A stretch of DNA of 64,000 nucleotides from Longimicrobium sp. (GCA_036389135.1 DASVQP010000001.1:62001-126000); one strand, 5' to 3'. Shown: positions 17,799 to 27,784, counted from the stretch's first letter. Notes: generated by a model not told the origin, from the letters alone. Numbers and translations: made by a program.

Positions 17799-19076
17799 AT
17801 GGAAACCTCTGAGATGCTCCCGCAGATCGAGCAGATCCACCGTGAGGCGCGCCGCCGGGGCACCAGCTTCCGCATAGCTCAGAACGAGAAAATCGATGGG
17901 CCCACGCTCCGGCTGAACGGAAAGGATCTGGTTTCCTTTGCGTCGTGCTCGTATCTGGGGTTGGAATTCCACCCCCGCGTGATCGAAGGCTGTGTGGACG
18001 CGGTTCGCCGGTACGGGGTGCAGTTCGCGACATCGCGCGCGTACGTATCGCCGCCGATCTACCGGGAGGCGGAGGACGCGATGCGCCGGATCTTCGATGC
18101 CCCCACCCTCCTTGTGCCGAGCACCACGCTCGCCCACCAGATCGCGCTTCCCGTGCTGGCCACGGAAAAGGACGCGATCCTGCTGGACAACCAGGCGCAC
18201 CGCAGCGTCCACATCGGGGCCGCGCTGGCGCAGGGGGGAGGTGCCACGGTCGAGACCATCCCGCACCGCGACCTGGACGACCGCCTGCTCGATACGCTGG
18301 AGCGCCTGTCGCGCGCGCATCGCACCGTCTTTTTCGCCATCGACGGCATCTACTCCATGTACGGGGACGTTGCGCCGCTGGGGTTGCTGCAGCGGGCGCT
18401 GGAGGTGGCCCCGAACATCCGGTTGTACGTGGATGACGCGCACGGGCTCAGCTGGGCAGGCACGCACGGCCGGGGGCACTTTCTTTCGCGGATGCCGCTC
18501 AGCCCCCAAATCGTGCTCGCCACCTCGCTCGCCAAGGGGTTCGGGGCGAGCGGCGGATGCCTGGTCTTTACGGACGAGGCGGAGCGCGAGCGGGTGCAGA
18601 TGACGGGGGGGCCGTACTTCTTCTCCACACCGACGCCGCCGCCCCTGCTGGGTGCCACGCTGGCATCGGCCCAGATTCACCTGAGCGATGAGATCATTGG
18701 GCTGCAGCAGGCGCTGGCGGAGCGGGTGCAGCTCTTCAACGCGCTGCTCCACGAGTTCGATCTGCCGCTGCTGAGCACGAACGAGAGCCCCATCTTCTTT
18801 CTCAAAGTGGGCAACCAGGAGGCGATGTTCGACGTCGCGCGCAAGGTGGAAGAGGACGGGTACTACATCAACGTGTCGCACTTTCCCGTCGTGCCGGTAA
18901 AGCGCGCCGGAATGCGCATCGCGATCACGGCGCTGCAGGGCAAGGACGAGCTCCGCGGCCTGGCGCAGTCGCTGGCGCGGCACGTTCCGGAGACGTTCCG
19001 CACGTACGGCATCGAGCGCGAGGCGCTGGACGCGCTGTACGCCCGGGCCATCCCCCGCGAGAGCTGGGGACACTGA
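17799..19076 (+). CDS. Alpha-oxoamine synthase-like PLP enzyme
   Basis: This 425-residue enzyme belongs to the fold-type I PLP family that joins an acyl thioester to an amino acid with loss of CO2 (AONS, KBL, SPT, CqsA). The PLP lysine is Lys246 in ATSLAKGFGASGG, and the cofactor-binding Asp and His lie in VDDAHGLSWAG (about 211-221). Other marks are NQAHRSVHIG and FFSTPTPPPLLG. The start at 17799 has an AGGAG site 8 bp upstream. No biotin, sphingolipid or threonine genes lie nearby, so the substrate cannot be assigned; a signalling ketone or a lipid base is possible. It has its own likely promoter. Confidence 0.82.
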   Translation: METSEMLPQIEQIHREARRRGTSFRIAQNEKIDGPTLRLNGKDLVSFASCSYLGLEFHPRVIEGCVDAVRRYGVQFATSRAYVSPPIYREAEDAMRRIFDAPTLLVPSTTLAHQIALPVLATEKDAILLDNQAHRSVHIGAALAQGGGATVETIPHRDLDDRLLDTLERLSRAHRTVFFAIDGIYSMYGDVAPLGLLQRALEVAPNIRLYVDDAHGLSWAGTHGRGHFLSRMPLSPQIVLATSLAKGFGASGGCLVFTDEAERERVQMTGGPYFFSTPTPPPLLGATLASAQIHLSDEIIGLQQALAERVQLFNALLHEFDLPLLSTNESPIFFLKVGNQEAMFDVARKVEEDGYYINVSHFPVVPVKRAGMRIAITALQGKDELRGLAQSLARHVPETFRTYGIEREALDALYARAIPRESWGH

Positions 19077-19120
19077 CCCGACTGATTTCACCTGATCGGC
19101 ACACCGGGGGGCTCGGCGGG

Positions 19121-19333
19121 TGCGGGCGCTGAAAGGTACCATGACGGTGATGGGCACCGCGCTGGCGGCCGCGGCCTCCTTCATGGTGCCCTCTACCGGC
19201 GCCCCCACCGCATCCGCACCGGCCAGCAGACGATCACGCTGACCGTCCCCCGCAAACCCGCCGAGGCCGGCATCGACCCCTATCTCCTGCTGATTGATCT
19301 GGAGCGCTTCGACAACGTGGAGGAGGTGAATAT
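19121..19333. repeat. Mosaic of two copied gene fragments
   Basis: Bases 19121-19190 closely match 20920-20990, which is part of the lipoprotein gene read on its antisense strand. From 19191 the sequence switches to a close copy of 17306-17448, the 3' end of the ABC-M1 gene. The join is abrupt at GGTGCC/CTCTAC. Neither piece keeps a reading frame. The segment is therefore non-coding debris from duplication and recombination of nearby genes or of paralogues elsewhere. Confidence 0.85.
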
Positions 19334-19732
19334 CCACGATTCCGGCAGGAACCGGGAAGTCGCCCGGTGAAGGACGATAGACGCCCTGACTGCCATAAAG
19401 CAGCGGGAACACGCGCGCGCCCGTGCCACCCCACGCATGCACATGGGGCGAGCCGCGTGCGAGCGGTGGGGGTGTGCGAAAGTAGCGTAAGTCGTTGTGG
19501 GTGAAGGGGTATAGGCGACGCTCGATAGAGCTGGTACGGCGGCTACGAGCGGAAGGAGAGAAACCATCTCCTTCTGTGTGCCGAACCAAAGGGGCGACTC
19601 CAATCGTCAACAGTCGCAGTTAAGATCGATACTCTCGCACATTATTCAACGCGTCTCGTACTTACGCCCGCGCAGCGACGAGATAGCGCTGAGTCAGACC
19701 GGCCGGTGTTCGCAAGCTGTACGGAGAGGAAC
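19334..19732. other. Intergenic stretch without a recognisable gene
   Basis: Short open frames exist here, but none has family motifs, a ribosome site or a consistent codon pattern. GC content falls toward 19650 and the low-GC gene that follows. I see no repeat or terminator. It may be decayed sequence linked to the mosaic at 19121-19333. Confidence 0.5.
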
Positions 19733-20299
19733 TCAACGCGAATTTTGCCTTGCGTCGTCAGAGGCGTCGGGAGCAGCCGTCTCCTCAGTAACTGGAATTT
19801 GATCGCTCCCAGACACCTTCCCCGCAGCAAGGTTGTACTGATAAGACATGTTCTGGGGTAATGCAATATCATACGTAGTACTAAGCCACGATAGTCGTTC
19901 ACCAAAGTAATCTCTTAAAGCATAAAGAGTAGTTAAAACCTCTTCGTGAGGTGAAGCCTCCCGGTCGTCTCTGTCATAAGTGAAGCGCTCCCGCGGGTAC
20001 CGCTCCTCTACTAGCGTTTGGAAAATATGAATCGCTCCGCGCATTTCTTCGAGTGGAATGCGCGCACCGCTTTTCGGTCGAGTTTTCTTCAGCGCATCGG
20101 TGATGACTTCCCTGATCATCTCGCAGGATCTCAGCACGGCGACATATTCGAATCCGCCGTGGTATACACGGATCAGTCTGCGGTTCCCTAATGCCTGCAG
20201 CATCTCGTAAATGATCTCACGCTCGCGTGGTTCATTATCCCACTGAAAACCACCAAACGGTGTCGAAATCCCTGAGATTCTTCGTAAAAAGTCAAGCAT
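19733..20299 (-). CDS. Low-GC hypothetical protein, DUF6650-like
   Basis: This 188-residue protein starts at the ATG read from 20299, preceded by the good ribosome site GGAGAGG. The N-terminus MLDFLRRISGISTPFGGFQW, then NRRLIRVYHGGFEYVAVL and a helical region EMIREVITDALKK, fits the layout I remember for DUF6650. That assignment is tentative and the function is unknown. The gene is clearly poorer in GC than everything around it, and it sits beside gene debris, so it was probably acquired by transfer. Confidence 0.7.
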   Translation of the reverse strand: MLDFLRRISGISTPFGGFQWDNEPREREIIYEMLQALGNRRLIRVYHGGFEYVAVLRSCEMIREVITDALKKTRPKSGARIPLEEMRGAIHIFQTLVEERYPRERFTYDRDDREASPHEEVLTTLYALRDYFGERLSWLSTTYDIALPQNMSYQYNLAAGKVSGSDQIPVTEETAAPDASDDARQNSR

Positions 20300-20762
20300 C
20301 GTTGATAGCCTCTCCTTTCTTCTGCCGAATCGATGTCTAGGCAAAACTATTTCCCTACAATGGCGCAAACACTGGTGGCGCGATCCGCCTGTACGTTGGA
20401 TTTTCCCTCGAATCCGGAGAATGCCTTTGCCGAGTTCGTCCGGGACATTCCTTCGAACGGAATCGAATCGGCTCTCACGACCCGGGCTAACGTCCGCCCC
20501 TCCCGCCACACGCTGCCCTGCTGGATGGCTCGAGTCAAGAGGGCTCGAAATTGGCGACGGCTGGGCCGCAGCAAGACACTCTCGTACCCCCCTCAGTTGC
20601 TTTAGGGTTTTGACCGCCGCTCGTGGCTGAACGCGCCCTCGAGGATGGGCGTGTGCGTAACTTTCTACAATCCGAGTGCGGGCGAGATAACGGGCCAGGG
20701 ACTGAGGCGGGCTCGGAAGCCCCCCGCGGCGAGGTGCGCGCCAGCTGTGTGTGCGTGGTGCC
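20300..20762. other. Intergenic stretch without a recognisable gene
   Basis: The forward frame 20333-20605 is open but has no motifs, no ribosome site and no codon bias like its neighbours. The stretch probably holds the promoter of the low-GC gene on the minus strand. I see no terminator or repeat. Confidence 0.5.
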
Positions 20763-21188
20763 TCAGCGTTCCTGCAGCAGGATGGTGACGTTCTTGGAGT
20801 AGCCGACGGCGGTGAGTTGCAGCGGGGCGCTGATGCCGCCGACGGTGGTGTAGCTCCCCTGGAAGGTGCCCTGGACGGCGCGGCCTTCGAAGGTCATGCC
20901 GCTGATGGTGAGCGAGAGCTGCGGGCGCTGAAAGGTCCCGGTCACGGTGATGGGCACGGCGCTGGCGGCCGCGGCCTCCTTCATGGTGCCGCTTCCCGAG
21001 ACGGCGTTCCCGGCTCCCTCCTGGAGCTGGAAATCCAGCGTGAGCTCCGTGGAGACGCCGGCCCATGGGCCGGCGACGGAGCTAAGCTGCCGCTCGAGCT
21101 CGTTGTCGATGCCGCCGCCGGTGGAGTCGCCGCAGGCTCCGGTGGCCATCGTGAGGGCGAGCAGCAGGAAAAGGTGGGGATTACGCAT
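20763..21188 (-). CDS. Hypothetical lipoprotein
   Basis: This 141-residue protein starts MRNPHLFLLLALTMATGACG. That is a signal peptide ending at a lipobox-like TGAC, so it is probably an outer-membrane or periplasmic lipoprotein. The rest is rich in beta-strand patterns with alternating Thr, Ser and Gly. I do not recognise a family. Part of this gene (20920-20990) is duplicated in the mosaic at 19121-19190. Confidence 0.75.
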   Translation of the reverse strand: MRNPHLFLLLALTMATGACGDSTGGGIDNELERQLSSVAGPWAGVSTELTLDFQLQEGAGNAVSGSGTMKEAAAASAVPITVTGTFQRPQLSLTISGMTFEGRAVQGTFQGSYTTVGGISAPLQLTAVGYSKNVTILLQER

Positions 21189-21319
21189 CGGGTCCCTCCA
21201 CTGTGAGAACGGCAACATCGTGCGGTCGCAGCGAACGGTACCCGTGCGGGCGCGCCCGGACAAGCAACACGTTTCCCGGTGTCCGCACGCGAGCCCGTCC
21301 ACGCACCGCGCGGACGGGC

Positions 21320-21919
21320 TCAGGCGGGGAGCGGGATGCGGTACCTGAGCTGCTCAGGGTGGCGGCCGCTGGGGTCGGGCTGGAAGCGTGCCACCAGGAA
21401 GCCGCCGTTGGCCTCGATGACGCGGCGCGAGGGCTCGTTGGTGAGGTCGGTGGTCAGCTCGACGTAGGAGAGGCCCTCGCGGCGCGCCTCGGGGAGGAGC
21501 GCGGCCAGGGCCCGTTTGGCGTAGCCGCGCCCCTGCTTCCAGGGAACCACCGAGTAGCCGACGTGGCCGGGGCAGTACGACGGGAGCGCGCACGTTCCCG
21601 GCTGCCAGCGAAGGCTGATGACGCCGCAGAACTCGCCGTCCCACATCCAGCGGCGGACGCCGGGAAGGCGGGGCACCATCGTGCCGTCCTGCCGCATGAT
21701 GGGCCCGCCCTTCGCCTCCCGGTCCACCTGGAGGGCGAGGAACTGCGCGGGGTCGCGGGCGATCTTCTCCAGCTCGTTGCGCGCGGCGGCTTCGCCTAGG
21801 TGGACGAGGGGCGACCAGCCACGCTCGAGGGCGTCGACGTAGCCGGGGAGGTGCTCGGCCGTTGGGCAGATGAGCTCCAACCCCGTCCGGGCAGGCGAGT
21901 ATGTCTCCATGATGGCCAT
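21320..21919 (-). CDS. GNAT family N-acetyltransferase
   Basis: This 199-residue protein has the GNAT fold. The acetyl-CoA binding region is HVGYSVVPWKQGRGYAKRAL (about residues 119-138), followed by ELTTDLTNEPSRRVIEANGG, as in RimJ/RimL-like enzymes. The substrate is unknown. I start it at the ATG read from 21919; a second ATG 9 bp later is possible. It begins 2 bp after the stop of the DUF2306-like gene and so belongs to that transcript. Confidence 0.88.
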   Translation of the reverse strand: MAIMETYSPARTGLELICPTAEHLPGYVDALERGWSPLVHLGEAAARNELEKIARDPAQFLALQVDREAKGGPIMRQDGTMVPRLPGVRRWMWDGEFCGVISLRWQPGTCALPSYCPGHVGYSVVPWKQGRGYAKRALAALLPEARREGLSYVELTTDLTNEPSRRVIEANGGFLVARFQPDPSGRHPEQLRYRIPLPA

Positions 21920-21921
21920 GC

Positions 21922-22458
21922 TCACAACCTCTCGAGCGCGGGAGCTTCCGGCTGCGGCGCGCGCACCTTGCGCGGCTTGCGGGGCGGGGGCTTGGGCCGC
22001 CTTCCCTGCGCCACCTCGCGCAGGAGCCACAAGAGGATCGCCGATCCGAAGACCGTGGGCAGCCCCCACGCCCAGGGCGACAGCACCCCGCGCGTGCCGG
22101 TCAGGTTCTCCCAGTTGACGATCAGGAGCGCCGTAACGGCGGCGATGTACGAGCCGCCCTGACCTATGAGGTGCACGCGCAGCCAGCCCTTCGGCCGCCG
22201 CTTCGCCGCCACGTATCCCACCAGCGCAAAGGCGTAGGAGCCCGCCGCGACCGGCAGGAACCACCAGATCTTGGCCCAGTCCATGATCGCCAGCGTGCTC
22301 GCGGTGAGGAACAGCCCGAGCATCACCCAGTGGTACGCCTCTCCCGCTTTCGTGTGGAGAGAGTTGTACTTGCGGGCGAACATGGAAACGAGGCCCAGGA
22401 TGAGCGACGCCGTACCGCACGCAATGTGGACGATCAGGATCGCGGTCTTTCCGGTCAT
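21922..22458 (-). CDS. DUF2306-like membrane protein
   Basis: This 178-residue protein has about five membrane segments. Its N-terminus (LIVHIACGTASLILGLVSMF, then LHTKAGEAYHW) carries the His/Gly pattern of DUF2306-type proteins, which have no known activity. A basic, proline-rich tail (RRPKPPPRKPRKVRAP) follows and is probably cytoplasmic. It is read together with the GNAT gene immediately downstream. Confidence 0.8.
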   Translation of the reverse strand: MTGKTAILIVHIACGTASLILGLVSMFARKYNSLHTKAGEAYHWVMLGLFLTASTLAIMDWAKIWWFLPVAAGSYAFALVGYVAAKRRPKGWLRVHLIGQGGSYIAAVTALLIVNWENLTGTRGVLSPWAWGLPTVFGSAILLWLLREVAQGRRPKPPPRKPRKVRAPQPEAPALERL

Positions 22459-22512
22459 GGACCCTTGTCTTTCGGCTCGGTCGCACCGCGGGGCCGAAGA
22501 GGGTGAAGTGGA

Positions 22513-22535
22513 CGCCGCCCCGTCGTGGGGCGGCG
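22513..22535 (-). terminator. Possible terminator after the TonB receptor gene
   Basis: A perfect 9-bp stem (CGCCGCCCC with GGGGCGGCG) with a 5-base loop lies about 60 bp after the receptor stop on the minus strand. It has no clear T-run. Confidence 0.5.
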
Positions 22536-22593
22536 GTGCCCGCGGGTGTGCCCCGCCAGGGCGGCCGCGGGCGCCCTGATCGAATCGCGCATC

Positions 22594-25500
22594 CTAGAAC
22601 TGCGCCTCCACGCCCAGCACCAGGGTGCGGTCGCCGAAGAAGGTGCGCACGGGCTGCCGGTCGCGGTAGGCGGCGTCGTAGGTGTACGACATCACGTTGC
22701 CGCGGTCGAGCAGGTTGAGCCCCTCCACGTAGGCCACCACGATGCCGCCCCTCATCCGCATCAGCCGCGAGAGCCGGCCGTCGAGGCGCACGTAGTCGGG
22801 GAGCCGCTGCGAGTTGAGGTCGCCGTAGAGCGGGGTGGCGGGCGCGCTGCCCACGGGCGGCGACGCGCCGAGGATGGGCGTGTTCGGCCGCCCCGTGCCG
22901 TAGCGGCCCGTGAGGCCCAGCTCGTATTCGCCCATCGACAGCTTGCCGACGGTGGAGAGCGTGTGCGTCACGTCGAAGCGGGAGGGCACCCACCCGCCGT
23001 CCTCCAGCTCGATCTCGCCCTTGAGGTACGAGTAGGTGAGCCAGCCCACGACCGGCCCCACCCCCTGCGGGCGAAAGAGCACGTCCAGCCCATGGGAGCG
23101 GCCCCCGACCACCTGGGGCGCATCGGCGTCGGTGCCGGTTTCCGCGACGTAGTCGTCGTAGCGCTTGACGTACGCCTCCACGCGCACCGCGGGGGTGCCG
23201 TCGCGCTGCACGCCGGCGACCAGGTGGTGCGCCCGCAGCGGCACGCCCGACGCGTTCCCCTGGTTGGGGAGCGCGTAGCGAGTGCGCCAGCGCCCCTGGC
23301 TGAAGCGGCCGCCGCCCACCCGGTACGTCCAGCCGTTCAGGCTGTAGGCGGCGGCGAGGCGCGGGTCCACCTGGATCCCGCTCTCTCCGGGTAGATTGTC
23401 CGCGCGCACTCCGCCCAGCAGCGCGATCCGGCGCGTCGCCCGCCACTCGACTTCCGTGTAGCCGCCGAGGTGGTCCGCCCTGTCCAGCTCGCTTTCCAGC
23501 GTGCGCGAGGGGGAGCCGGGCGCCACCTGGCCGCTCGTGGGGACCGTGCCGTCCGACAGCGCCTCCAGCAGGGCGCCCTCGAAGCCGGCGCGCAGCGTGA
23601 CGCGGGATCCCTTGACCTCGCCGTCGATGCGCGTGCCGAACTGGCGGTCCTCGTGGTCGCGCTCCAGCACGCCGAACCCGAAGCGGGTGTCGCGCGTGGA
23701 CGCGGCGAGCGTCATGCGCGCCGTGGCCTTGCCGTCCCACCCCATCGCGCGGATCTCGGCGGTGCCGAGCCGCGAGCCGGACTCGCTGCGAAACGGTCCC
23801 TCGTAGCCGGTCGACGAGATCAGCGCCGTGGTCTCGTCGGAGACGAGGAGCCCTCCGAGCCGCACCTCGATCCCCTCCATCGGCTCCACCGAGAAGCCGG
23901 CCATGAGCTGCTTCGAGGCCGGTGCCTCGGGGTAGTCACCGGTGCGGCCGTGCAGGGTGAGCAGCGCGCGCGCGTCGGTCAGCATCGCGGTGGACCACAT
24001 GCCCGCGCGCTCGCCCAGCGGCTGCCAGAAGGTGCCGCCGAGGGAGACCAGGTTGGCGCCGGCGCGCCAGTGCCGCGTGGTGGGCCGGCGGTCCGTCTCC
24101 AGCGCCACGATGCCGGAGAGCGCGTTGCCGTACCGCGCCGAGAAGCCGCCGCTGGAGAAGTACGCCGTCCGCATCACCGACGGGTCGAAGACGCCGAAGA
24201 TGGAGCCGCTCAGCGTCTCGAAGCGGCCGGGGTGGAAGAGGCGGGCGCCGTCCACGTAGATCGGCGTCTCGGCCGGATCGCCACCGCGCACGTACAGGTC
24301 GCCGCTGTCGCCCACTCGCGTGACGCCGGGCAGCGTTTGGAAGGTCTGGAAGACGTCCGCCGTGCCGCCCGGCATGGTGTACACTTCCTGCTTGGAAAGC
24401 CGCGTCGCCGCGCGCGGGTCGTCCACCGAGTAGGTGCTCCCCATCACCAGGATCGGCGCGAGCAGCACCGGGGCGCGTGGCGCCGCGACCACGGGCCGCG
24501 GAATGCCGGCCGCGGAATCGGCGGCGCTGGCTTGCTGGGGAGCGGGCCTGGCCGTGGAGTCGGCGGAGCTCGCGCGCGGCGCGATCGAATCGGCCGCCAC
24601 CGGGGCGCCCGCCTTCTCGCGCAGGCCGGGGTGCGATGGGAACTGCGCCGCGCCGCGCCTCCATGTCTGCGCCGCGAGGGTCCTGCGTCCCTGGCGGGCA
24701 TACAGCTCGCCCAGCGTCAGGTACGTCGATGCCACCGCCGGCTCCGTCCGCGTGCCGTGATCGCGCAGAACGCGCTCGAGCTGTTCCACGGCCGCATCCG
24801 TCCGCCCCAGGAAGGCGGGCGCGCGGGAGTGGTTCATCCCCAGCATGAAGCGCGCGATCAGGTGCTGTGGATCGAGCCCCAGCGCGCGCTCCAGCAGCTC
24901 GTTGGCCTCCGCCACCAGCGCGCCCTGCCGCAGCACGGGGGCAAAGGGGATCTGGCACTGCGTGCGGATACGCGCGCGGAGGACCAGCGCCTCGACGGGA
25001 CGGGCCGGCTCCATGGCGGATGCAGCAGCCTCGAGCCGGGCCGCCGCGGCCTCCATGCGCTCCTTGGTCTTCTCCGCCGCGGCCAGCCTGCACTCCTCCA
25101 GGTCGGTCGCCACCGGTCCGGCGGGCTGCACTGTGGCGGCCGGTGGCTGCGCCGCGAGCGGGGCCGCCGGCTGAGGCACGACCGCGAGCTGCTGCGGCGC
25201 CGGCGTCGGCGCGGGAGCGCTCGCCGGCCGGACGGAATCCGCCGCCACCGGCGCGCCCGCCTTCTCGCGCAGGCCGGCGTGGGCCGGGAACTGCGCCGCG
25301 CCGCGCCTCCATGTCTGCGCCGCCAGCGACCTGCGCCCCTGGCGCGCGTACAGCTCGCCGAGAGAGAGGTACGTCGTCGCGACGGCCGGCTCCGCCCGCG
25401 TGCCGTGGTCGCGCAGCACGAGCTCCAGCTGCTCCACCGCGGCGTCCGTGCGCCCCAGGAACGCCGGGGCGCGGTAGTGGTTCATCCCCAGCATGACCCG

Positions 25501-25839
25501 GGCGGCCAGGTGCCCGGGGTCCTGCGCGAGCGCCCGCTCCAGCAGCTCGTTCGCCTCCGCCACCAGCGCGCCCTGCCGCAGAAGGGGGGCGAAGGGGATC
25601 TGGCACGCGGTGCGGACCCGCGCCCGCACGACCAGCGCCTCCACGGGACGCGCCGCGTCCATGGCCGCGGCCGCGGCTTCCAGGCGGGCCGCCGCCGCCT
25701 CCATCCGCTCCTTTTCCTTGCCGTTCCCCGCCAGCCTGCACTCCTCCAGGTCCGCCGCCACCGCGGCGGTCTGGCCCTCGATCGTCGTCGCCGTCAGCAG
25801 CATCGCCGCCAGGCATGTGACCACTTCGCGCACACGCAT
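22594..25839 (-). CDS. TonB-dependent receptor with duplicated N-terminal repeat module
   Basis: This 1081-residue outer-membrane protein starts at the ATG read from 25839, followed by a signal peptide (CLAAMLLTATTIEG). Two near-identical helical modules of about 173 residues come next (30-202 and 246-418, TPR-like, each with LEEC, RQGALVAEANELLERAL and GELYARQGRR). A Pro/Ala-rich linker joins them. A plug domain follows (about 465-575, with QTFQTLPGVTRVGDSGDLYV) and then the beta-barrel. No TonB-box or CarboxypepD-like segment is obvious. It begins 200 bp after the biosynthetic operon on the same strand, so it may import a related compound, but this is inference. Confidence 0.85.
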   Translation of the reverse strand: MRVREVVTCLAAMLLTATTIEGQTAAVAADLEECRLAGNGKEKERMEAAAARLEAAAAAMDAARPVEALVVRARVRTACQIPFAPLLRQGALVAEANELLERALAQDPGHLAARVMLGMNHYRAPAFLGRTDAAVEQLELVLRDHGTRAEPAVATTYLSLGELYARQGRRSLAAQTWRRGAAQFPAHAGLREKAGAPVAADSVRPASAPAPTPAPQQLAVVPQPAAPLAAQPPAATVQPAGPVATDLEECRLAAAEKTKERMEAAAARLEAAASAMEPARPVEALVLRARIRTQCQIPFAPVLRQGALVAEANELLERALGLDPQHLIARFMLGMNHSRAPAFLGRTDAAVEQLERVLRDHGTRTEPAVASTYLTLGELYARQGRRTLAAQTWRRGAAQFPSHPGLREKAGAPVAADSIAPRASSADSTARPAPQQASAADSAAGIPRPVVAAPRAPVLLAPILVMGSTYSVDDPRAATRLSKQEVYTMPGGTADVFQTFQTLPGVTRVGDSGDLYVRGGDPAETPIYVDGARLFHPGRFETLSGSIFGVFDPSVMRTAYFSSGGFSARYGNALSGIVALETDRRPTTRHWRAGANLVSLGGTFWQPLGERAGMWSTAMLTDARALLTLHGRTGDYPEAPASKQLMAGFSVEPMEGIEVRLGGLLVSDETTALISSTGYEGPFRSESGSRLGTAEIRAMGWDGKATARMTLAASTRDTRFGFGVLERDHEDRQFGTRIDGEVKGSRVTLRAGFEGALLEALSDGTVPTSGQVAPGSPSRTLESELDRADHLGGYTEVEWRATRRIALLGGVRADNLPGESGIQVDPRLAAAYSLNGWTYRVGGGRFSQGRWRTRYALPNQGNASGVPLRAHHLVAGVQRDGTPAVRVEAYVKRYDDYVAETGTDADAPQVVGGRSHGLDVLFRPQGVGPVVGWLTYSYLKGEIELEDGGWVPSRFDVTHTLSTVGKLSMGEYELGLTGRYGTGRPNTPILGASPPVGSAPATPLYGDLNSQRLPDYVRLDGRLSRLMRMRGGIVVAYVEGLNLLDRGNVMSYTYDAAYRDRQPVRTFFGDRTLVLGVEAQF
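24586..25104 (-). repeat. In-gene duplicated module, copy 2
   Basis: This segment encodes residues 246-418 of the TonB receptor. It matches the copy at 25234-25752 with an offset of 648 bp. Identity is high at both protein and DNA level. Confidence 0.9.
25234..25752 (-). repeat. In-gene duplicated module, copy 1
   Basis: This segment encodes residues 30-202 of the TonB receptor. Both copies share RQGALVAEANELLERAL, RAPAFLGRTDAAVEQLE and REKAGAPVAADS. Confidence 0.9.
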
Positions 25840-25993
25840 TGTCGCCTCCGTTCTGGAGTGGGTCCCTGTGTCCTCTTGCGGCTCTCCAGAAGCAAGGGGG
25901 GCGCGCTCCGGGCGCATCCCTCTCAACGCGTTACAGGGCCAAGGATTACACCATTTCCTGCCGCCGTCCGCGCCGCGGCGCCGTCCCGCACTT

Positions 25994-26026
25994 CACGGGC
26001 ACCCCACCGCGGCGGGGGCGCCCGTG
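25994..26026 (-). terminator. Possible terminator of the biosynthetic operon
   Basis: The arms CACGGGC and GCCCGTG pair, with a further CCCC/GGGG pairing inside. The hairpin lies just after the ABC permease stop on the minus strand. It lacks a T-run, so some transcription may continue into the receptor gene. Confidence 0.4.
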
Positions 26027-26039
26027 CAGACCGTTCGCC

Positions 26040-26866
26040 TCAGCCGTCGCCCTCCCGCCGCCAGCGAAAGGTGGTCATGCAGAGGACGACGCCGATGATC
26101 AGCCAGGCGAGCAGCACCAGGAAGACGCGGTCGCGCTGCCAGGCGCCGGACGACTCGAGCCTCGCCAGCGAGTCGGGAAGGAAGCCCGAGCGCAGCCCCT
26201 GCGCGATCCACTTGACCGGAAAGAGCGAGGCGAAGCCGTACATCCAGGGCGGGATGTCCGTGTAGCGGATGAACACCCCGGAGATGAACGCCAGCACCAG
26301 CGAGGGGAGGTTCATGATCGCGGAGGCCGACCGGCCGTGCGTCACCAGGCTGGACATGGCCACGCCCAGCACCCCCAGCGTGGTGTAGCCGAGCAGCGTC
26401 ACCCAGACGATGGTCAGCAGCTTGTCTGGCGCGGTGGGGAGCTTGACGCCGTACAGCAGCACCCCGATCGCCACCAGCGTCGACAGGCTGATGATGCCGA
26501 TGAACAGCACCATCACCACCTTGCCAAAGAAGTACGCGGCACCCGGCATGGGCGTGGTGGTGAGGCGGCGCAGCGTGCCGTTCTCACGGTCGATCACGAT
26601 CCACACGCCGATGTTCACCAGCCCCGTGGAGAGGATGGAAAAGGTCATCAGCGCGGGCACCAGCGCCTGGCTGTACGTGTGATCCGGGCCCAGCGGCTGC
26701 CTTCCGAAGATCGCCCCGAAGATGATCATGAAGAGGATCGGGAGGGCGAACATGAAGATGACCGAGTCGCGCGCCCGGAAGAACTGCCTGATCTCCATCA
26801 GGCCCCTGGATACGCCGATCCGCAGCAGCGGCATGCGGATGGTGGCGGGCGCGATCGCTTGCTGGC

Positions 26867-26870
<4 letters not shown>
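26040..26870 (-). CDS. ABC-2 type transporter permease (product export)
   Basis: This 276-residue integral membrane protein has the ABC-2 layout. An N-terminal amphipathic part is followed by six membrane segments, and IVIDRENGTLRRLTTTPM forms the cytoplasmic loop typical of antibiotic and daunorubicin-type exporters. It overlaps the ATPase gene by 4 bp (ATGA) and is the last gene of the biosynthetic operon. It probably exports the product of the NRPS/PKS proteins and may give self-resistance. Confidence 0.92.

Positions 26871-27780
<910 letters not shown>

Positions 27781-27784
<4 letters not shown>

Noticed and set aside
19121-19333. A partial gene encoding an M1 peptidase end
   Set aside because: The copied piece has no start and no consistent frame, and it is joined to antisense lipoprotein sequence; it is debris, not a gene.
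20333-20605. A 90-codon frame on the plus strand
   Set aside because: No ribosome site, no motif and a composition unlike real genes here; probably chance.
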